Source: Streptacidiphilus fuscans (GTDB taxonomy: Bacteria; Actinomycetota; Actinomycetes; Streptomycetales; Streptomycetaceae). From it: a stretch of 64,000 nucleotides of DNA. The stretch covers positions 124,001 to 188,000 of the forward strand of contig NZ_JADPRT010000005.1 in assembly GCF_015690355.1 (NCBI RefSeq), read 5' to 3'. A model generated the notes under the pieces. That model made no database searches. It was not told where the DNA came from and saw only the letters and a list, made by a program, of their open reading frames with translations. Position numbers and translations under genes: made by a program. Of this stretch, positions 26,322 through 33,918 are shown one piece after another (positions within the stretch are counted from its first letter, which is position 1; every line of letters starts with the position of its first letter).

Positions 26322-26405
26322 ATGCGAACGGAACGGACCGTGCAGGCCGGAGTGCTGAAGACCCGGCAGACGGAGTTGGACAAGCGGCACGACCCGGCCG
26401 GGTGA
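26322..26405 (+). CDS. 27-residue leader ORF coupled to mscS
   Basis: An ATG with an excellent ribosome site (GGGGAGG, spacing 4-5) opens a 27-codon frame, MRTERTVQAG to HDPAG. Its TGA overlaps the GTG of the channel gene (GTGA). The channel GTG has no good ribosome site of its own, so the short frame probably recruits ribosomes for it. The peptide is hydrophilic and shows no family. Confidence 0.45.
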   Translation: MRTERTVQAGVLKTRQTELDKRHDPAG

Positions 26406-27460
26406 GCGCGTTCGTGGGAACAGCCATACGACTCGGCCTGGTCGGCGTGTCGGCGTTGCTGACTGCATGGCTCGTGGTGCGGGGCGCCGAAGGTCTGGCC
26501 CGGCGGATCACGCGGGCCCGCGCCGCGACGACTTCCGTGCTCCTGATGCGCCGCTGCCGGCGCCCGTTGCTGCTGACGTTGGCTCTCGGGCTGGCCCTGC
26601 TGGGCGAGCAACGGGCCGCGCCGGGTCCGGGGCTCGCCCAGGACCTCGGCCACCTGCTGGCCATCCTGGTGATCGGGGCCTCGGCATGGCTGGCGTACCG
26701 GGTGACGACGCTCGGCATCGACCTCGGGCTGGCACGCTACGAGATCGGCTCACGAGACGCCGCGCGGATCCGCAGGGTACGCACCCAGGCGGACCTGCTC
26801 CGCCGGATCACCGGGGTGCTGTCCGCAGTGATCGCGGTCGCCGCCATCCTGATGACCTTTCACACGGCCAGGACCATCGGCGCGAGCATCCTCGCATCGG
26901 CGGGACTGGTCGGCGTGGTGGCAGGCATCGCGGCACAGAGCACGCTGGCCAACCTCTTTGCCGGGATGCAGCTCGCCTTCGCGGACATGGTGCGGATCGG
27001 CGACGAGGTCGTGGTCGCGGGTGAATGGGGCACGGTCGAGGAGCTGACCCTCACGTACGTGGTCGTCGCCACCTGGGACCAGCGCCGGATCGTGATGCCG
27101 GTCTCCTACTTCGCAGGAAAGCCCTTCGAGAACTGGTCCCGCCAGGACCCTGCCATCACCGGGACAGCGCTGATCCACCTGGACCACTCCGCCCCGATCG
27201 GCGAGCTGCGTGAACGGCTCGGCACGCTGCTGCGCTCAACTCCCTTGTGGAACGGCAAGGGTGAGGCGCTTCAGGTGGTCGACACCACCCCGACCACACT
27301 GGTGGTCCGGGCTCTGATGACCGCGGACAACGCCTCCGACGCCTTCGAACTGCGCTGCCTGGTCCGCGAGGAGCTGGTCGCCTACCTGCGCGACCGGCAC
27401 CCCTACGCGCTGCCACGGATCAGCGTCGACACCCGCCCGGGCCGCGGTCCCGAGTCCTAG
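26402..27460 (+). CDS. MscS-family mechanosensitive channel
   Basis: A 352-residue membrane protein with four to five hydrophobic segments and an MscS core. The pore helix and beta domain read LASAGLVGVVAGIAAQSTLANLFAGMQLAF, DMVRIGDEVVVAGEWGTVEELTLTYV and WDQRRIVMPVSYF. The pore helix is rich in Ala/Gly as expected. It should release solutes on osmotic downshock. It starts at a GTG coupled to a short leader ORF. The stop codon TAG is part of a CTAG duplicated by the MITE that follows. Confidence 0.88.
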   Translation: MSAFVGTAIRLGLVGVSALLTAWLVVRGAEGLARRITRARAATTSVLLMRRCRRPLLLTLALGLALLGEQRAAPGPGLAQDLGHLLAILVIGASAWLAYRVTTLGIDLGLARYEIGSRDAARIRRVRTQADLLRRITGVLSAVIAVAAILMTFHTARTIGASILASAGLVGVVAGIAAQSTLANLFAGMQLAFADMVRIGDEVVVAGEWGTVEELTLTYVVVATWDQRRIVMPVSYFAGKPFENWSRQDPAITGTALIHLDHSAPIGELRERLGTLLRSTPLWNGKGEALQVVDTTPTTLVVRALMTADNASDAFELRCLVREELVAYLRDRHPYALPRISVDTRPGRGPES

Positions 27461-27621
27461 GGCCTGTTTTAGAACTCGCGTCGGATCAGCCCGGCCCGTC
27501 TGGTGCGGTCAGCTGCAAGGCGGAGGATCGCCCTCGTACTGGGCCGTACTTGGGCGATTCGACAACGCAGCAGATGACCGTGCCAGGCGGGCCGGGCCCG
27601 GCGGGAGTTCTAAAACAGGCC
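27461..27621. mobile_element. 161-bp MITE with 17-bp terminal inverted repeats
   Basis: The ends GGCCTGTTTTAGAACTC and GAGTTCTAAAACAGGCC are perfect inverted repeats. CTAG flanks both sides (27457-27460 and 27622-27625), consistent with a duplicated CTAG or TA target. The interior is GC-rich with further inverted CCCGGCCCG/CGGGCCGGG blocks and no transposase frame. It lies exactly between the mscS stop codon and the stop codon of the convergent small gene, and target duplication recreated both stops. Transposition would need a related enzyme elsewhere. Confidence 0.8.
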
Positions 27622-27756
27622 CTAGTCGCGGTGGGCGCGTCGTCGGTGCTCCGAACGGCGCAGCTTGTCGTCGGAGAGCTCGAACTCCTCCCAGCGCCCC
27701 AGAGCGAGCAGCATCAGCAGCAGGAACGGCGGCAGCAGCAGCGCCAGGAAGATCAT
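27622..27756 (-). CDS. 44-residue single-pass membrane protein
   Basis: MIFLALLLPPFLLLMLLALG forms one membrane segment, followed by WEEFELSDDKLRRSEHRRR, a charged cytoplasmic tail. GGAGGGG lies 7 bases before the ATG. The family is not recognised. Its TAG stop shares the CTAG site with the MITE border. Confidence 0.6.
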   Translation of the reverse strand: MIFLALLLPPFLLLMLLALGRWEEFELSDDKLRRSEHRRRAHRD

Positions 27757-28138
27757 GTCGTTCCCCTCCGTCGTCAGGACCTCGGGACAGAACACACCTG
27801 TGAGCGCCTGACCCGGATCCGTCGGGCCAAACACCCATCGGCGCTGGTGCTCAGAACTTCAACGACACCGCCGTCGTGCGCGTCGCCGGGGCGTTGAGCC
27901 CCCTGTGCCTCATCCAGCCTTTCCGCGGATATGTTTTGACGCCCGATCAGCGGTTAGACGCCTCTCGTTCGGAAGGACCGGCCATGGCCGAGACCGGACA
28001 GCGGAGCCCTGGCGTCCCCCCTGTGGCCAAGGACTCCGCAGCGACCGCCGCCGCTGCCGAACCGCGGGGCAGGCGCTGCCCGCAGGCGCAGGACGGCGTT
28101 CGCTTTTCTCTCTCGAAGAAGAAGAAGAAGGAGCGCTC
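27757..28138. other. divergent intergenic region
   Basis: About 380 bases between the divergent small membrane gene and the PRC-barrel gene. A frame from 27984 (MAETGQRSPG...) has no family resemblance. The end carries an AAGAAG-rich run that forms the ribosome site of the PRC gene. Promoters for both genes must lie here, but I cannot place them. Confidence 0.4.
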
Positions 28139-28489
28139 ATGGAGAGCAACTTCTGGACCCACCGTCAGGACACCGGCTACCAACCCGGCATGAACCTCGC
28201 CGGGTTCGAGGTGGAGGCAACCGACGGCCGGATCGGAAAGGTCGACAAGCACAGCGACGAGGCCGACGCCGGCCGGATCGCCGTCGACACCGGTATATGG
28301 ATCTTCGGCAAGCACGTGCCTCTGCCGGTCGGCACGATCGTCAAGGTCGACCCCCTCGACCGGGTGGTCTACGTGGACCGCAGCAAGGACGAGATCAAGA
28401 ACGCCCCCGAGTTCGACCGTGACCGGCACGACGGTGATTTCGAGTACCAGCAGCAGATCAGCGCCTACTACGCGCCCTGGCTCCTGTAA
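28139..28489 (+). CDS. PRC-barrel domain protein
   Basis: A 116-residue protein. GMNLAGFEVEATDGRIGKVDKHSDE and WIFGKHVPLPVGTIVKVDPLDRVVYVDRSKDEI match the PRC-barrel fold found in RimM and photosynthetic H subunits and in small actinobacterial stress proteins. The C-terminal YQQQISAYYAPWLL is seen in similar actinobacterial proteins. AAGGAG lies 7 bases before the ATG. It is soluble and its partner is unknown. It lies next to a Wbl gene and near a stress sigma factor. Confidence 0.8.
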   Translation: MESNFWTHRQDTGYQPGMNLAGFEVEATDGRIGKVDKHSDEADAGRIAVDTGIWIFGKHVPLPVGTIVKVDPLDRVVYVDRSKDEIKNAPEFDRDRHDGDFEYQQQISAYYAPWLL

Positions 28490-28581
28490 GCGCTCCCTGG
28501 TCCTTTCACATGAGCAGGCCGCACGGGCGCGAACAGGCGGCGGGGCGGCGACGCAACGATGAAAGCGGGGTTGGACAACTG

Positions 28582-28884
28582 ATGGGACGTAAGCCGGATC
28601 TGCCCGGGCCGATGGAACAGGCATGGGTGTGGCAGGAGGAGGCCGCTTGCGCGAGCTACGACACTCAGCTCTTCTTCCACCCGGCCGGCGAACGGGGCCG
28701 GGACTTCGAGGACAGGGAGCGGGCCGCGAAGGGCGTCTGCGCCACCTGCCCGGTCCTCGTGAACTGCCGCGCGTACGCGCTGGCGGCCCGCGAGCCCTAC
28801 GGGGTCTGGGGTGGCCTGAGCGAGGACGAGCGCGCCACTGTGCTCCGCCGCCGTCGGCGTAGTCCCGCCCGCATCGCAGCATGA
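28582..28884 (+). CDS. WhiB-like (Wbl) regulator
   Basis: About 100 residues. It has the four cysteines of the Fe-S cluster (one in EEAACASYD, then CATCPVLVNC) and the diagnostic EPYGVWGGLSEDER turn. The C-terminal RRRRRSPAR is the basic DNA-contact tail. Wbl proteins bind a 4Fe-4S cluster and usually act with the principal sigma factor. The ATG at 28582 gives a usual length, and an ATG at 28510 is in frame without a ribosome site. Which Wbl class it belongs to cannot be told by eye. Confidence 0.88.
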   Translation: MGRKPDLPGPMEQAWVWQEEAACASYDTQLFFHPAGERGRDFEDRERAAKGVCATCPVLVNCRAYALAAREPYGVWGGLSEDERATVLRRRRRSPARIAA

Positions 28885-29072
28885 GGCACGCGGCCTGGCA
28901 CCGGCTTCACCGCGAGGGCCGCCCGTGACCCGTGACGGGGCTGCGGCTGGCTGCGTCCGCATCCAGTCAGCGCCGGCGGATTTCGCCGCCCCGACTCGGC
29001 TGGGTAGGACCGCCCCTGCGGGACAGACGCCCACTGACCGATACCTGCACAACCGTCATGAAAGGGGATCTC

Positions 29073-29426
29073 GTGCGCAAGCACACCATCACCCAGGGTC
29101 GTCTGCAGGATGTCACGCACGCTGCCGTCGGCGCGGTCGAGGCGGCGAGAGCACACTCCGGCCATGCGATGGGATCCGCACGGTCCACCGCGGCCCACCT
29201 CAAGGACAGCGCCTCGCAGGTGCATGGATCGGCCCGGGACGCGGCCGCGGGCGCGCAGCGCACCGCAGGCAGCCTCACCGCCCGAGTCAGGCCGCACACA
29301 GCCGGACGGCACTGGTCCGCGACGCTCGGGGCTGCTGCAGCGGTGACCGTCGCGCTCGTCGCATGGCGACTGGCCCGCACGACCGAAGACCGCGAACGGC
29401 CGAGCCTTTCCCCGCGACAGGTCTGA
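29073..29426 (+). CDS. alanine-rich tail-anchored helical protein
   Basis: A 117-residue protein. The first 75 residues are Ala/Ser/His-rich amphipathic helix with apolipoprotein-like heptads (AAVGAVEAARAHSGHAMGSA, STAAHLKDSASQVHGSARDA). One membrane segment follows (SATLGAAAAVTVALVAWRL). AAGGGGA lies 5 bases before the GTG at 29073, which decides the start. Such proteins in actinobacteria are often stress-induced, but no family function is known. Confidence 0.65.
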   Translation: MRKHTITQGRLQDVTHAAVGAVEAARAHSGHAMGSARSTAAHLKDSASQVHGSARDAAAGAQRTAGSLTARVRPHTAGRHWSATLGAAAAVTVALVAWRLARTTEDRERPSLSPRQV

Positions 29427-29513
29427 CACCGGCGGCGGTCCGCCCCGAACGGTACGGCGAGCACGCGCGGCGCCTGACCGCTCGGGGCGTTGCCGGCCCC
29501 GCAGGGGCGTCGG

Positions 29514-30401
29514 CTACTGGCGCTCGAGCTGTTCGCGCAGGTCGGTCAGGGTGCGGTTCAGCCGGCGGGAGACGTGCATCTGCGAGCAGCCGATCCGCTC
29601 GCCGATCTGGGCCTGGGTGAGCTCGTCGACGAACCGCAGCTTGAGCAGGAAGCGGTCGGCTTCCGGCAGGCCGGGCAGGATCTGGTGCAGCGCAGTCAGG
29701 TCGACGACCAGCTCCAGGTCATGGTCGCAGGTGCCAAGGCGGCGCTGCAGCGGGCTGTCGTCCTGGTCCTCGTCACCGGCAGGGGTGGAGAGGGTTCCGG
29801 CGGTGTAGGCGTCAGCGGCGATCCGGCCCTCGGTCACCTCGCCCTCGCTGATACCGAGATGGTCAGCGAGTTCCGCGGTGGTGGGCGCGCGGCCCAGTTC
29901 CTGTTCCAGCGCATCGTCGGCCTTGGCGAGGTGGAGGCGCAGCTCCTGCAGGCGGCGGGGAACGTGGACGGACCAGCTGGTGTCGCGGAAGTGGCGCTTG
30001 ATCTCGCCGGTGATGGTGGGCAGCGCGTAGGTGACGAACTCGACCCCGCGTCCGATGTCGAACGCGTTGATGGCCTTGATCAGGCCCACCACGCCGACCT
30101 GGAGGATGTCCTCCTGGGATTCGCGGCGGTGTGCGAACCGCTGTGCGGCGGTGCGCACCAGGCTCATGTTGAGCTCGACCAGGGTGTTGCGCACGTAGGA
30201 GTACTCGCGCGTGCCCTCCTCCAACTCCCGCAGCCGGACGAACAGCACGTCGGTGAGGGCGCGTACCTCGAGCAGGTCCAGCGTGACCGGGTCGCACGCG
30301 ATCGAGGGCAGGACCTGGTCGCAGTCGTGGGCGCGGATGTCGGCTGCAGTCCGGGTGTGGGCGTGGCGCTGCTCTGTCGGCTCAAGAGCTCCCGGGTTCA
30401 C
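29514..30401 (-). CDS. SigB/SigF/SigG-family sigma factor
   Basis: A 295-residue group 3 sigma-70 factor. Region 2 contains VELNMSLVRTAAQRFAHR, QEDILQVGVVGLIKAINAFD and EFVTYALPTITGEIKRHFRD. Region 3 has VPRRLQELRLHLAKADD and the helix ELADHLGISEGEV. Region 4 has LTQAQIGERIGCSQMHVSRRL. This is the actinobacterial stress and development class controlled by RsbW-type anti-sigma factors. No anti-sigma gene is adjacent, though the HATPase protein at 3322-5412 is a candidate type. The GTG at 30401 has GAGGAGGG upstream. A tandem 17-bp repeat precedes it. Confidence 0.92.
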   Translation of the reverse strand: MNPGALEPTEQRHAHTRTAADIRAHDCDQVLPSIACDPVTLDLLEVRALTDVLFVRLRELEEGTREYSYVRNTLVELNMSLVRTAAQRFAHRRESQEDILQVGVVGLIKAINAFDIGRGVEFVTYALPTITGEIKRHFRDTSWSVHVPRRLQELRLHLAKADDALEQELGRAPTTAELADHLGISEGEVTEGRIAADAYTAGTLSTPAGDEDQDDSPLQRRLGTCDHDLELVVDLTALHQILPGLPEADRFLLKLRFVDELTQAQIGERIGCSQMHVSRRLNRTLTDLREQLERQ

Positions 30402-30438
30402 GTGTCGTCCCTCCTCGAAGTGGGCTTTGTTTCTTCCT

Positions 30439-30489
30439 GTTGAGCGGTTCCTCAGGTTGAGCGGGGCTTCAGGTTGAGCGGTTCCTCAG
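30439..30489. repeat. three tandem 17-bp repeats upstream of the sigma gene
   Basis: Units are GTTGAGCGGTTCCTCAG, GTTGAGCGGGGCTTCAG and GTTGAGCGGTTCCTCAG, contiguous. They fill the 104-base gap between regulator B and the sigma factor, about 40 bases before the sigma start. Units 1 and 3 are identical. Placement suggests operator-like sites or a leader structure controlling the sigma gene. Confidence 0.7.
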
Positions 30490-30505
30490 CCGTCGCGGGC
30501 GCAAC

Positions 30506-30874
30506 TCAGACGGCGCTTGCGCGGAAGCCGTTCGGCTCGATGTCGGTGGTGACGGCCGGGGCGGCGTCGCCGAGGGGTCCATGGGCGGCCAGCAGGGACA
30601 GCAGGTCGGCGACCGTGGGTCCGGCGTCTGCCGGATGCCGGAGAGGACTGCCGGCGGTGACCTGGTAGCGGTTGGTGCGCCCGACCCGGGTGTGGGTGAG
30701 GTAGCCACCGTCCTCCAGGTCGGCGATGATGCGCTGAACCGCGCGCTCGGTCAACAGACACGTGGCGGCTATGTCGCGCACTCGCACGCCGGGATCCCGT
30801 GCGATCTGCACCAGGACCCGGGCGTGGTTGGTCAGAAAGGTCCAGCCCGTTCTTGAGCCCGGTGTCGGTTCCAT
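30506..30874 (-). CDS. winged-helix (MarR-like) regulator B
   Basis: A 122-residue paralogue of regulator A. It shares WTFLTNHARVLVQIARDPG, VRDIAATCLLTERAVQRII, EDGGYLTHTRVGRTNRYQV and PLRHPADAGPTVADLL. The C-terminal tail differs. I set the start at the ATG at 30874, which aligns with the paralogue and follows a TATGAT box by 6 bases. An earlier ATG at 30892 lies inside the conserved promoter block. It lies just upstream of the sigma gene on the same strand, so it may control or be co-transcribed with it. Confidence 0.8.
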   Translation of the reverse strand: MEPTPGSRTGWTFLTNHARVLVQIARDPGVRVRDIAATCLLTERAVQRIIADLEDGGYLTHTRVGRTNRYQVTAGSPLRHPADAGPTVADLLSLLAAHGPLGDAAPAVTTDIEPNGFRASAV

Positions 30875-30943
30875 CCCGTCATCATACGACATTTATTTCA
30901 CGTATCGCGATAGTGGACATAGATTTCACGCAATGGTTGACAG
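30875..30943 (-). promoter_or_regulatory. promoter/operator of regulator B
   Basis: Read towards the gene it contains TGTCAACCATTGCGTGAAAT, ATGTCCACTATCGCGATA, then CGTGAAATAAATGTCGTATG. The repeat CGTGAAAT-ATGTC-TAT occurs twice about 28 bases apart. The second copy leads into the TATGAT box 6 bases before the ATG. This matches the region upstream of regulator A without gaps. It suggests a common autoregulatory operator and a leaderless transcript. Confidence 0.55.
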
Positions 30944-31032
30944 GATCAGGTCGCGGACTCAAGCTGTGGGCACCCCACCGCGCAACCCCCTTCCCTACCG
31001 CGCGGCCCGCCGCTTGTCAGGAGGTGCCCAGG

Positions 31033-31356
31033 TTGACACGCGACGAACTCGACAACCTCGCCGCGTTCCTGCGCGCCCGCCTCGGCGCACCCACATCCGC
31101 AGACCCTGCGGCGCCCAAGACCGTCACGGGCGCCTTGCGCACCGTGGAGCAGGCCGTCCTCGGACTCGAGGCCTTCTTCCAGCTCGCCGCCCGCGTGCCG
31201 ACGACGCCGGGCCTGTCGATCGAGGAGCAGCGGGCCCAGGCCCTGTGGCAGACCCTGCTGGAGATGGCCGCCCGATGGCCCGACCACCCCGACAGTCCCC
31301 TACTCTCTTCCACACCCCCGGATCCCGGCCCACCGCCGGCCGTGACCGCTGCCTGA
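31033..31356 (+). CDS. small helical protein, function unknown
   Basis: A 107-residue protein, mostly helical (LTRDELDNLAAFLRARLGAP, TVEQAVLGLEAFFQLAARVP, QRAQALWQTLLEMAARWPDH), with a proline-rich end. GGAGG lies 8 bases before the TTG at 31033, and a GTG at 31024 is an alternative. No membrane segment. I do not recognise the family. It is divergent from regulator B. Confidence 0.6.
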   Translation: MTRDELDNLAAFLRARLGAPTSADPAAPKTVTGALRTVEQAVLGLEAFFQLAARVPTTPGLSIEEQRAQALWQTLLEMAARWPDHPDSPLLSSTPPDPGPPPAVTAA

Positions 31357-31625
31357 ACCCGACTGCCTGCAATGCGCCTCGGCGACGCCGAAGCAGGAAA
31401 GCGTCCCTCCTTGGCCCGGCTGCTCGCGATGCGTGCCTCCCCCACCCCAGCAGCCTCTTGACGGGCCTTCGTGAACGACTCGGGGGCCGGTGGGCCGATG
31501 GGAAGCCTCGCACCGCCGTTTCCACCGACCGGATCGGGGCAGGCGCGCCCTGACGATGTGTCGGGCGGCTGCCGCTCCCCCGCCCCGGCACGGGACAGCC
31601 GGGGGCGGACGAGGAGTGAGAAACC

Positions 31626-31904
31626 ATGTCCGGCATCCCGTACTTGATCAGACTCGCCGCGATACTCGCGGCGATCGTCCTGATCGGCTGGTTGCTGATG
31701 GATCTTGTCGGCGCCGACACCGGCGACCCGGCCGTGCGGTTCTTCCGCACCGCCGCCGACTGGCTGGCCACCTGGTCGCGCGGCCTCTTCGACGGCGTGG
31801 CGAACGCGACCGGGCGGGCCGTGCTCGTCTACGGCGTGCCTGCCTTCACGTACCTGGGACTGGCGTCGGTGCTGCGTCACGCAACGCTCGGAAAGGAGCG
31901 CTGA
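31626..31904 (+). CDS. two-helix membrane protein, function unknown
   Basis: A 92-residue protein with an N-terminal membrane segment ([22 protein letters not shown]) and a second hydrophobic stretch ([19 protein letters not shown]). The linker [17 protein letters not shown] is amphipathic. GAGGAG lies 10 bases before the ATG. It ends 3 bases before the next gene, so the two form an operon. Confidence 0.7.
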   Translation: MSGIPYLIRLAAILAAIVLIGWLLMDLVGADTGDPAVRFFRTAADWLATWSRGLFDGVANATGRAVLVYGVPAFTYLGLASVLRHATLGKER

Positions 31905-31907
31905 ACC

Positions 31908-32138
31908 ATGGGCATAGGAGGCTGCATCCTCGTCTTCGCCGCCGGTGCGGTCCTCGCCTTCGGCGTCGACTGGCACGTCAAGGGCGTGGACCTGCCCGTG
32001 GTCGGGGTGATCCTGATGGTCGCCGGGCTGCTCGGGCTGATCACCTACGGCGCGCTCTTCCACCGCCGCCGCTTCCTCGGCGACCGCGTTGCGGACTCCG
32101 AGATCGTCGAGGAGCGCCACTACCGCGACGGCTACTGA
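31908..32138 (+). CDS. DUF6458-type membrane protein
   Basis: A 76-residue protein opening [20 protein letters not shown] then [20 protein letters not shown], which matches the small two-helix actinobacterial family DUF6458. The C-terminal tail ([20 protein letters not shown]) is charged and cytoplasmic. AAGGAG precedes the ATG. It is co-transcribed with the preceding membrane protein gene. Function is unknown. Confidence 0.75.
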   Translation: MGIGGCILVFAAGAVLAFGVDWHVKGVDLPVVGVILMVAGLLGLITYGALFHRRRFLGDRVADSEIVEERHYRDGY

Positions 32139-32395
32139 TCCGCCGCTGCTTCGGCCGACGCGCCGCTGACCGCCGCCGGCCGCCGCTGACCGGCGGGGGC
32201 TGCCGCTGGGCGCCGGGGGCTGCCGCTCAGCGCAGCACCGGCCTCACCGGTGAACCTTCCCAAAAGGGTGCCGTCTCGACCCATCCGGGACGCGCCGGGC
32301 GACGAATCCTTCATGACGGTCACCGCGGCCACGCATGGTGCCTTGGCCGGACGCTTCGTCCTGCCCTTACAACCAGGCGCACCTGGGAGGTCATC

Positions 32396-32686
32396 ATGCT
32401 GGAGAACCGCGCTCTGGAAATCGTCATTGTCGCGCTGGTGGTGCTGGTCCTGTTCGGCGCCAAGCGCCTGCCCGACTCCGCCCGCGCGCTCGGCAGGTCT
32501 CTGCGCATTCTCAAGGCCGAGACCCGCGCCCTGCATGACGAGCCGCCCGCCGATCCCACGGAGCCCGCCGCCCCCGACACCTCCGCTGCCGCCGACCCTG
32601 CGACCCCGCTGCGGTCGGCCGTGCCCGAAGGACCCGTCGCCCAACACGCTGACACCCCACGGGAGAAGCCGGCGCACACCACCTGA
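32396..32686 (+). CDS. tatA: Sec-independent translocase protein TatA
   Basis: A 96-residue TatA/E-type protein. The N-terminal membrane helix [21 protein letters not shown] is followed by an amphipathic helix ([19 protein letters not shown]) and a disordered Pro/Ala-rich tail. The FGAKRLP hinge is diagnostic. GGGAGG lies 5 bases before the ATG. A tatC gene follows after 48 bases, making a compact tatAC pair. It may be a second Tat set, because the pair lies among accessory genes here. Confidence 0.9.
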   Translation: MLENRALEIVIVALVVLVLFGAKRLPDSARALGRSLRILKAETRALHDEPPADPTEPAAPDTSAAADPATPLRSAVPEGPVAQHADTPREKPAHTT

Positions 32687-32734
32687 CCCGCGCTCAAGCG
32701 ACGCGCCACGCGCACCGCCCGCCGAGGAGCACAG

Positions 32735-33619
32735 GTGAACACGACCGCCGCGTCCGCGCCTCCCGACACCGCGAATCCCGCGACGTCGCCGGACGGGGTG
32801 ATGCCACTGCGCGAGCACCTGATCGAGCTGCGCTCCCGCCTGATCAAAGCGTTGCTCGCGCTGCTCGCCGGCACAGGAGTCGGCTGGGCGCTGCGCGGCC
32901 GCATCATCAACGCCCTCACCCGGCCCGCCTGCCTGCTCCATCACGTCCACGGTGTCGGAACCCCCACCCCGGCCTGCCCGAACGGCGTCCTGGTGCTGCA
33001 GGGCGTGCTGACGCCGCTCGGCTTCAGCTTCAAGATCGCCCTGGCCGCCGGCGTGATCCTGTCCTGCCCGGTGTGGTCCTACCAGCTGTGGGCATTCGTC
33101 GCCCCCGGCCTGTACCGGCGCGAGAAGCGCTTCGGCCTCGCGTTCGTGGCCGCGGCCGTACCGCTGTTCCTGGCCGGTGCCGCCCTGGCCTACAAGGTGT
33201 TCCCCAAGGCCCTGGGCATCCTCGCGTCCTTCAACCCGAGCGCGTTCGGGTTGGTGATCGAAGGCGACCAGTTCCTCGACTTCTTCCTGCGCATGGTCCT
33301 GGTCTTCGGACTCTCCTTCGAACTGCCCGTCCTCATCGTCGCCCTGAACCACATCGGCGCGGTCAGCGCGGCCCGGCTGCGCCGGATGTGGCGGCCCGTC
33401 ATCTTCGGCATCTTCGTCTTCTCCGCGATCGCGGTCCCCACCGGCGACCCACTCACCATGACCGTCCTCGCCGTTCCCATCTGCCTGCTCTTCCTCGCTT
33501 CCCTCGCCGTCTGCACGGCCCACGACCGCCGCAGGACCGCCCGCAGCGAAGCACTCGCAGACGGCGAAGCCTCGCCGCTTCCCTCCCCGCAACCCGTCGA
33601 ACCGGATGACATCCTCTGA
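32735..33619 (+). CDS. tatC: Sec-independent translocase protein TatC
   Basis: A 294-residue membrane protein with six hydrophobic segments. The N-terminal REHLIELRSRLIKALLALLA carries the signal-peptide recognition motif (HLxELRxR). GLSFELPVLIVALNHIG and AIAVPTGDPLTMTVLAVP are also conserved TatC elements. It has a hydrophilic N-terminal extension of about 25 residues. It starts at GTG 32735 with GAGGAG upstream. With TatA it exports folded proteins. The stop lies 7 bases before that of the convergent SRPBCC gene. Confidence 0.95.
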   Translation: MNTTAASAPPDTANPATSPDGVMPLREHLIELRSRLIKALLALLAGTGVGWALRGRIINALTRPACLLHHVHGVGTPTPACPNGVLVLQGVLTPLGFSFKIALAAGVILSCPVWSYQLWAFVAPGLYRREKRFGLAFVAAAVPLFLAGAALAYKVFPKALGILASFNPSAFGLVIEGDQFLDFFLRMVLVFGLSFELPVLIVALNHIGAVSAARLRRMWRPVIFGIFVFSAIAVPTGDPLTMTVLAVPICLLFLASLAVCTAHDRRRTARSEALADGEASPLPSPQPVEPDDIL

Positions 33620-33626
33620 AGGGGTC

Positions 33627-33890
33627 TCACTTGACCGTCCCGCGAGCGGGCAGCGCGTGGAGGACCTGGGTGAGCCGGACCTGGACGGCGTCGGCGAGTT
33701 CGTCGAACGAGCTTCGCAGCAGCGGCTCGGCGAGCCGGAATACGCCGTTGAAGCGGAGGATGGCGCGGTAGGTGATCAGGCTGCCGCTTCCCTGCGGGCG
33801 CACTGCGATCTGGTCGGTGGCCGCCAGATAGAGCGTCACGGTCGCCGCGGGGGTACCGACCACGAAGGAACGCTCCACCGTGATCGCCAT
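33627..33890 (-). pseudogene. SRPBCC-family gene with internal deletion
   Basis: An 87-codon frame. It begins like a full SRPBCC/polyketide-cyclase protein (MAITVERSFVVGTPAATV) and ends like one (IAVRPQGSGSLITYRAILRF, LAEPLLRSSFDELADAVQVR). The usual middle of roughly 55 residues, which forms most of the ligand cavity, is missing and the reading frame is kept. Normal members are about 140-150 residues. The remaining protein could hardly fold as a helix-grip. It lies downstream of the MerR gene on the same strand, in a cluster where a second gene shows the same kind of deletion. Confidence 0.7.
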
Positions 33891-33918
33891 GTCGGACTCC
33901 TTGTCTCTTCGGTTTCCT

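Noticed and set aside
30439..30489. CRISPR-like repeat
   Set aside because: The units are contiguous without spacers and no cas genes are present. The same applies to the tandem repeats at 42692-42733 and 61954-62020.
30936..30945. TTGACA as a -35 box for the plus-strand gene at 31033
   Set aside because: No acceptable -10 box lies 16-19 bases downstream, and the hexamer belongs to the block conserved with regulator A.
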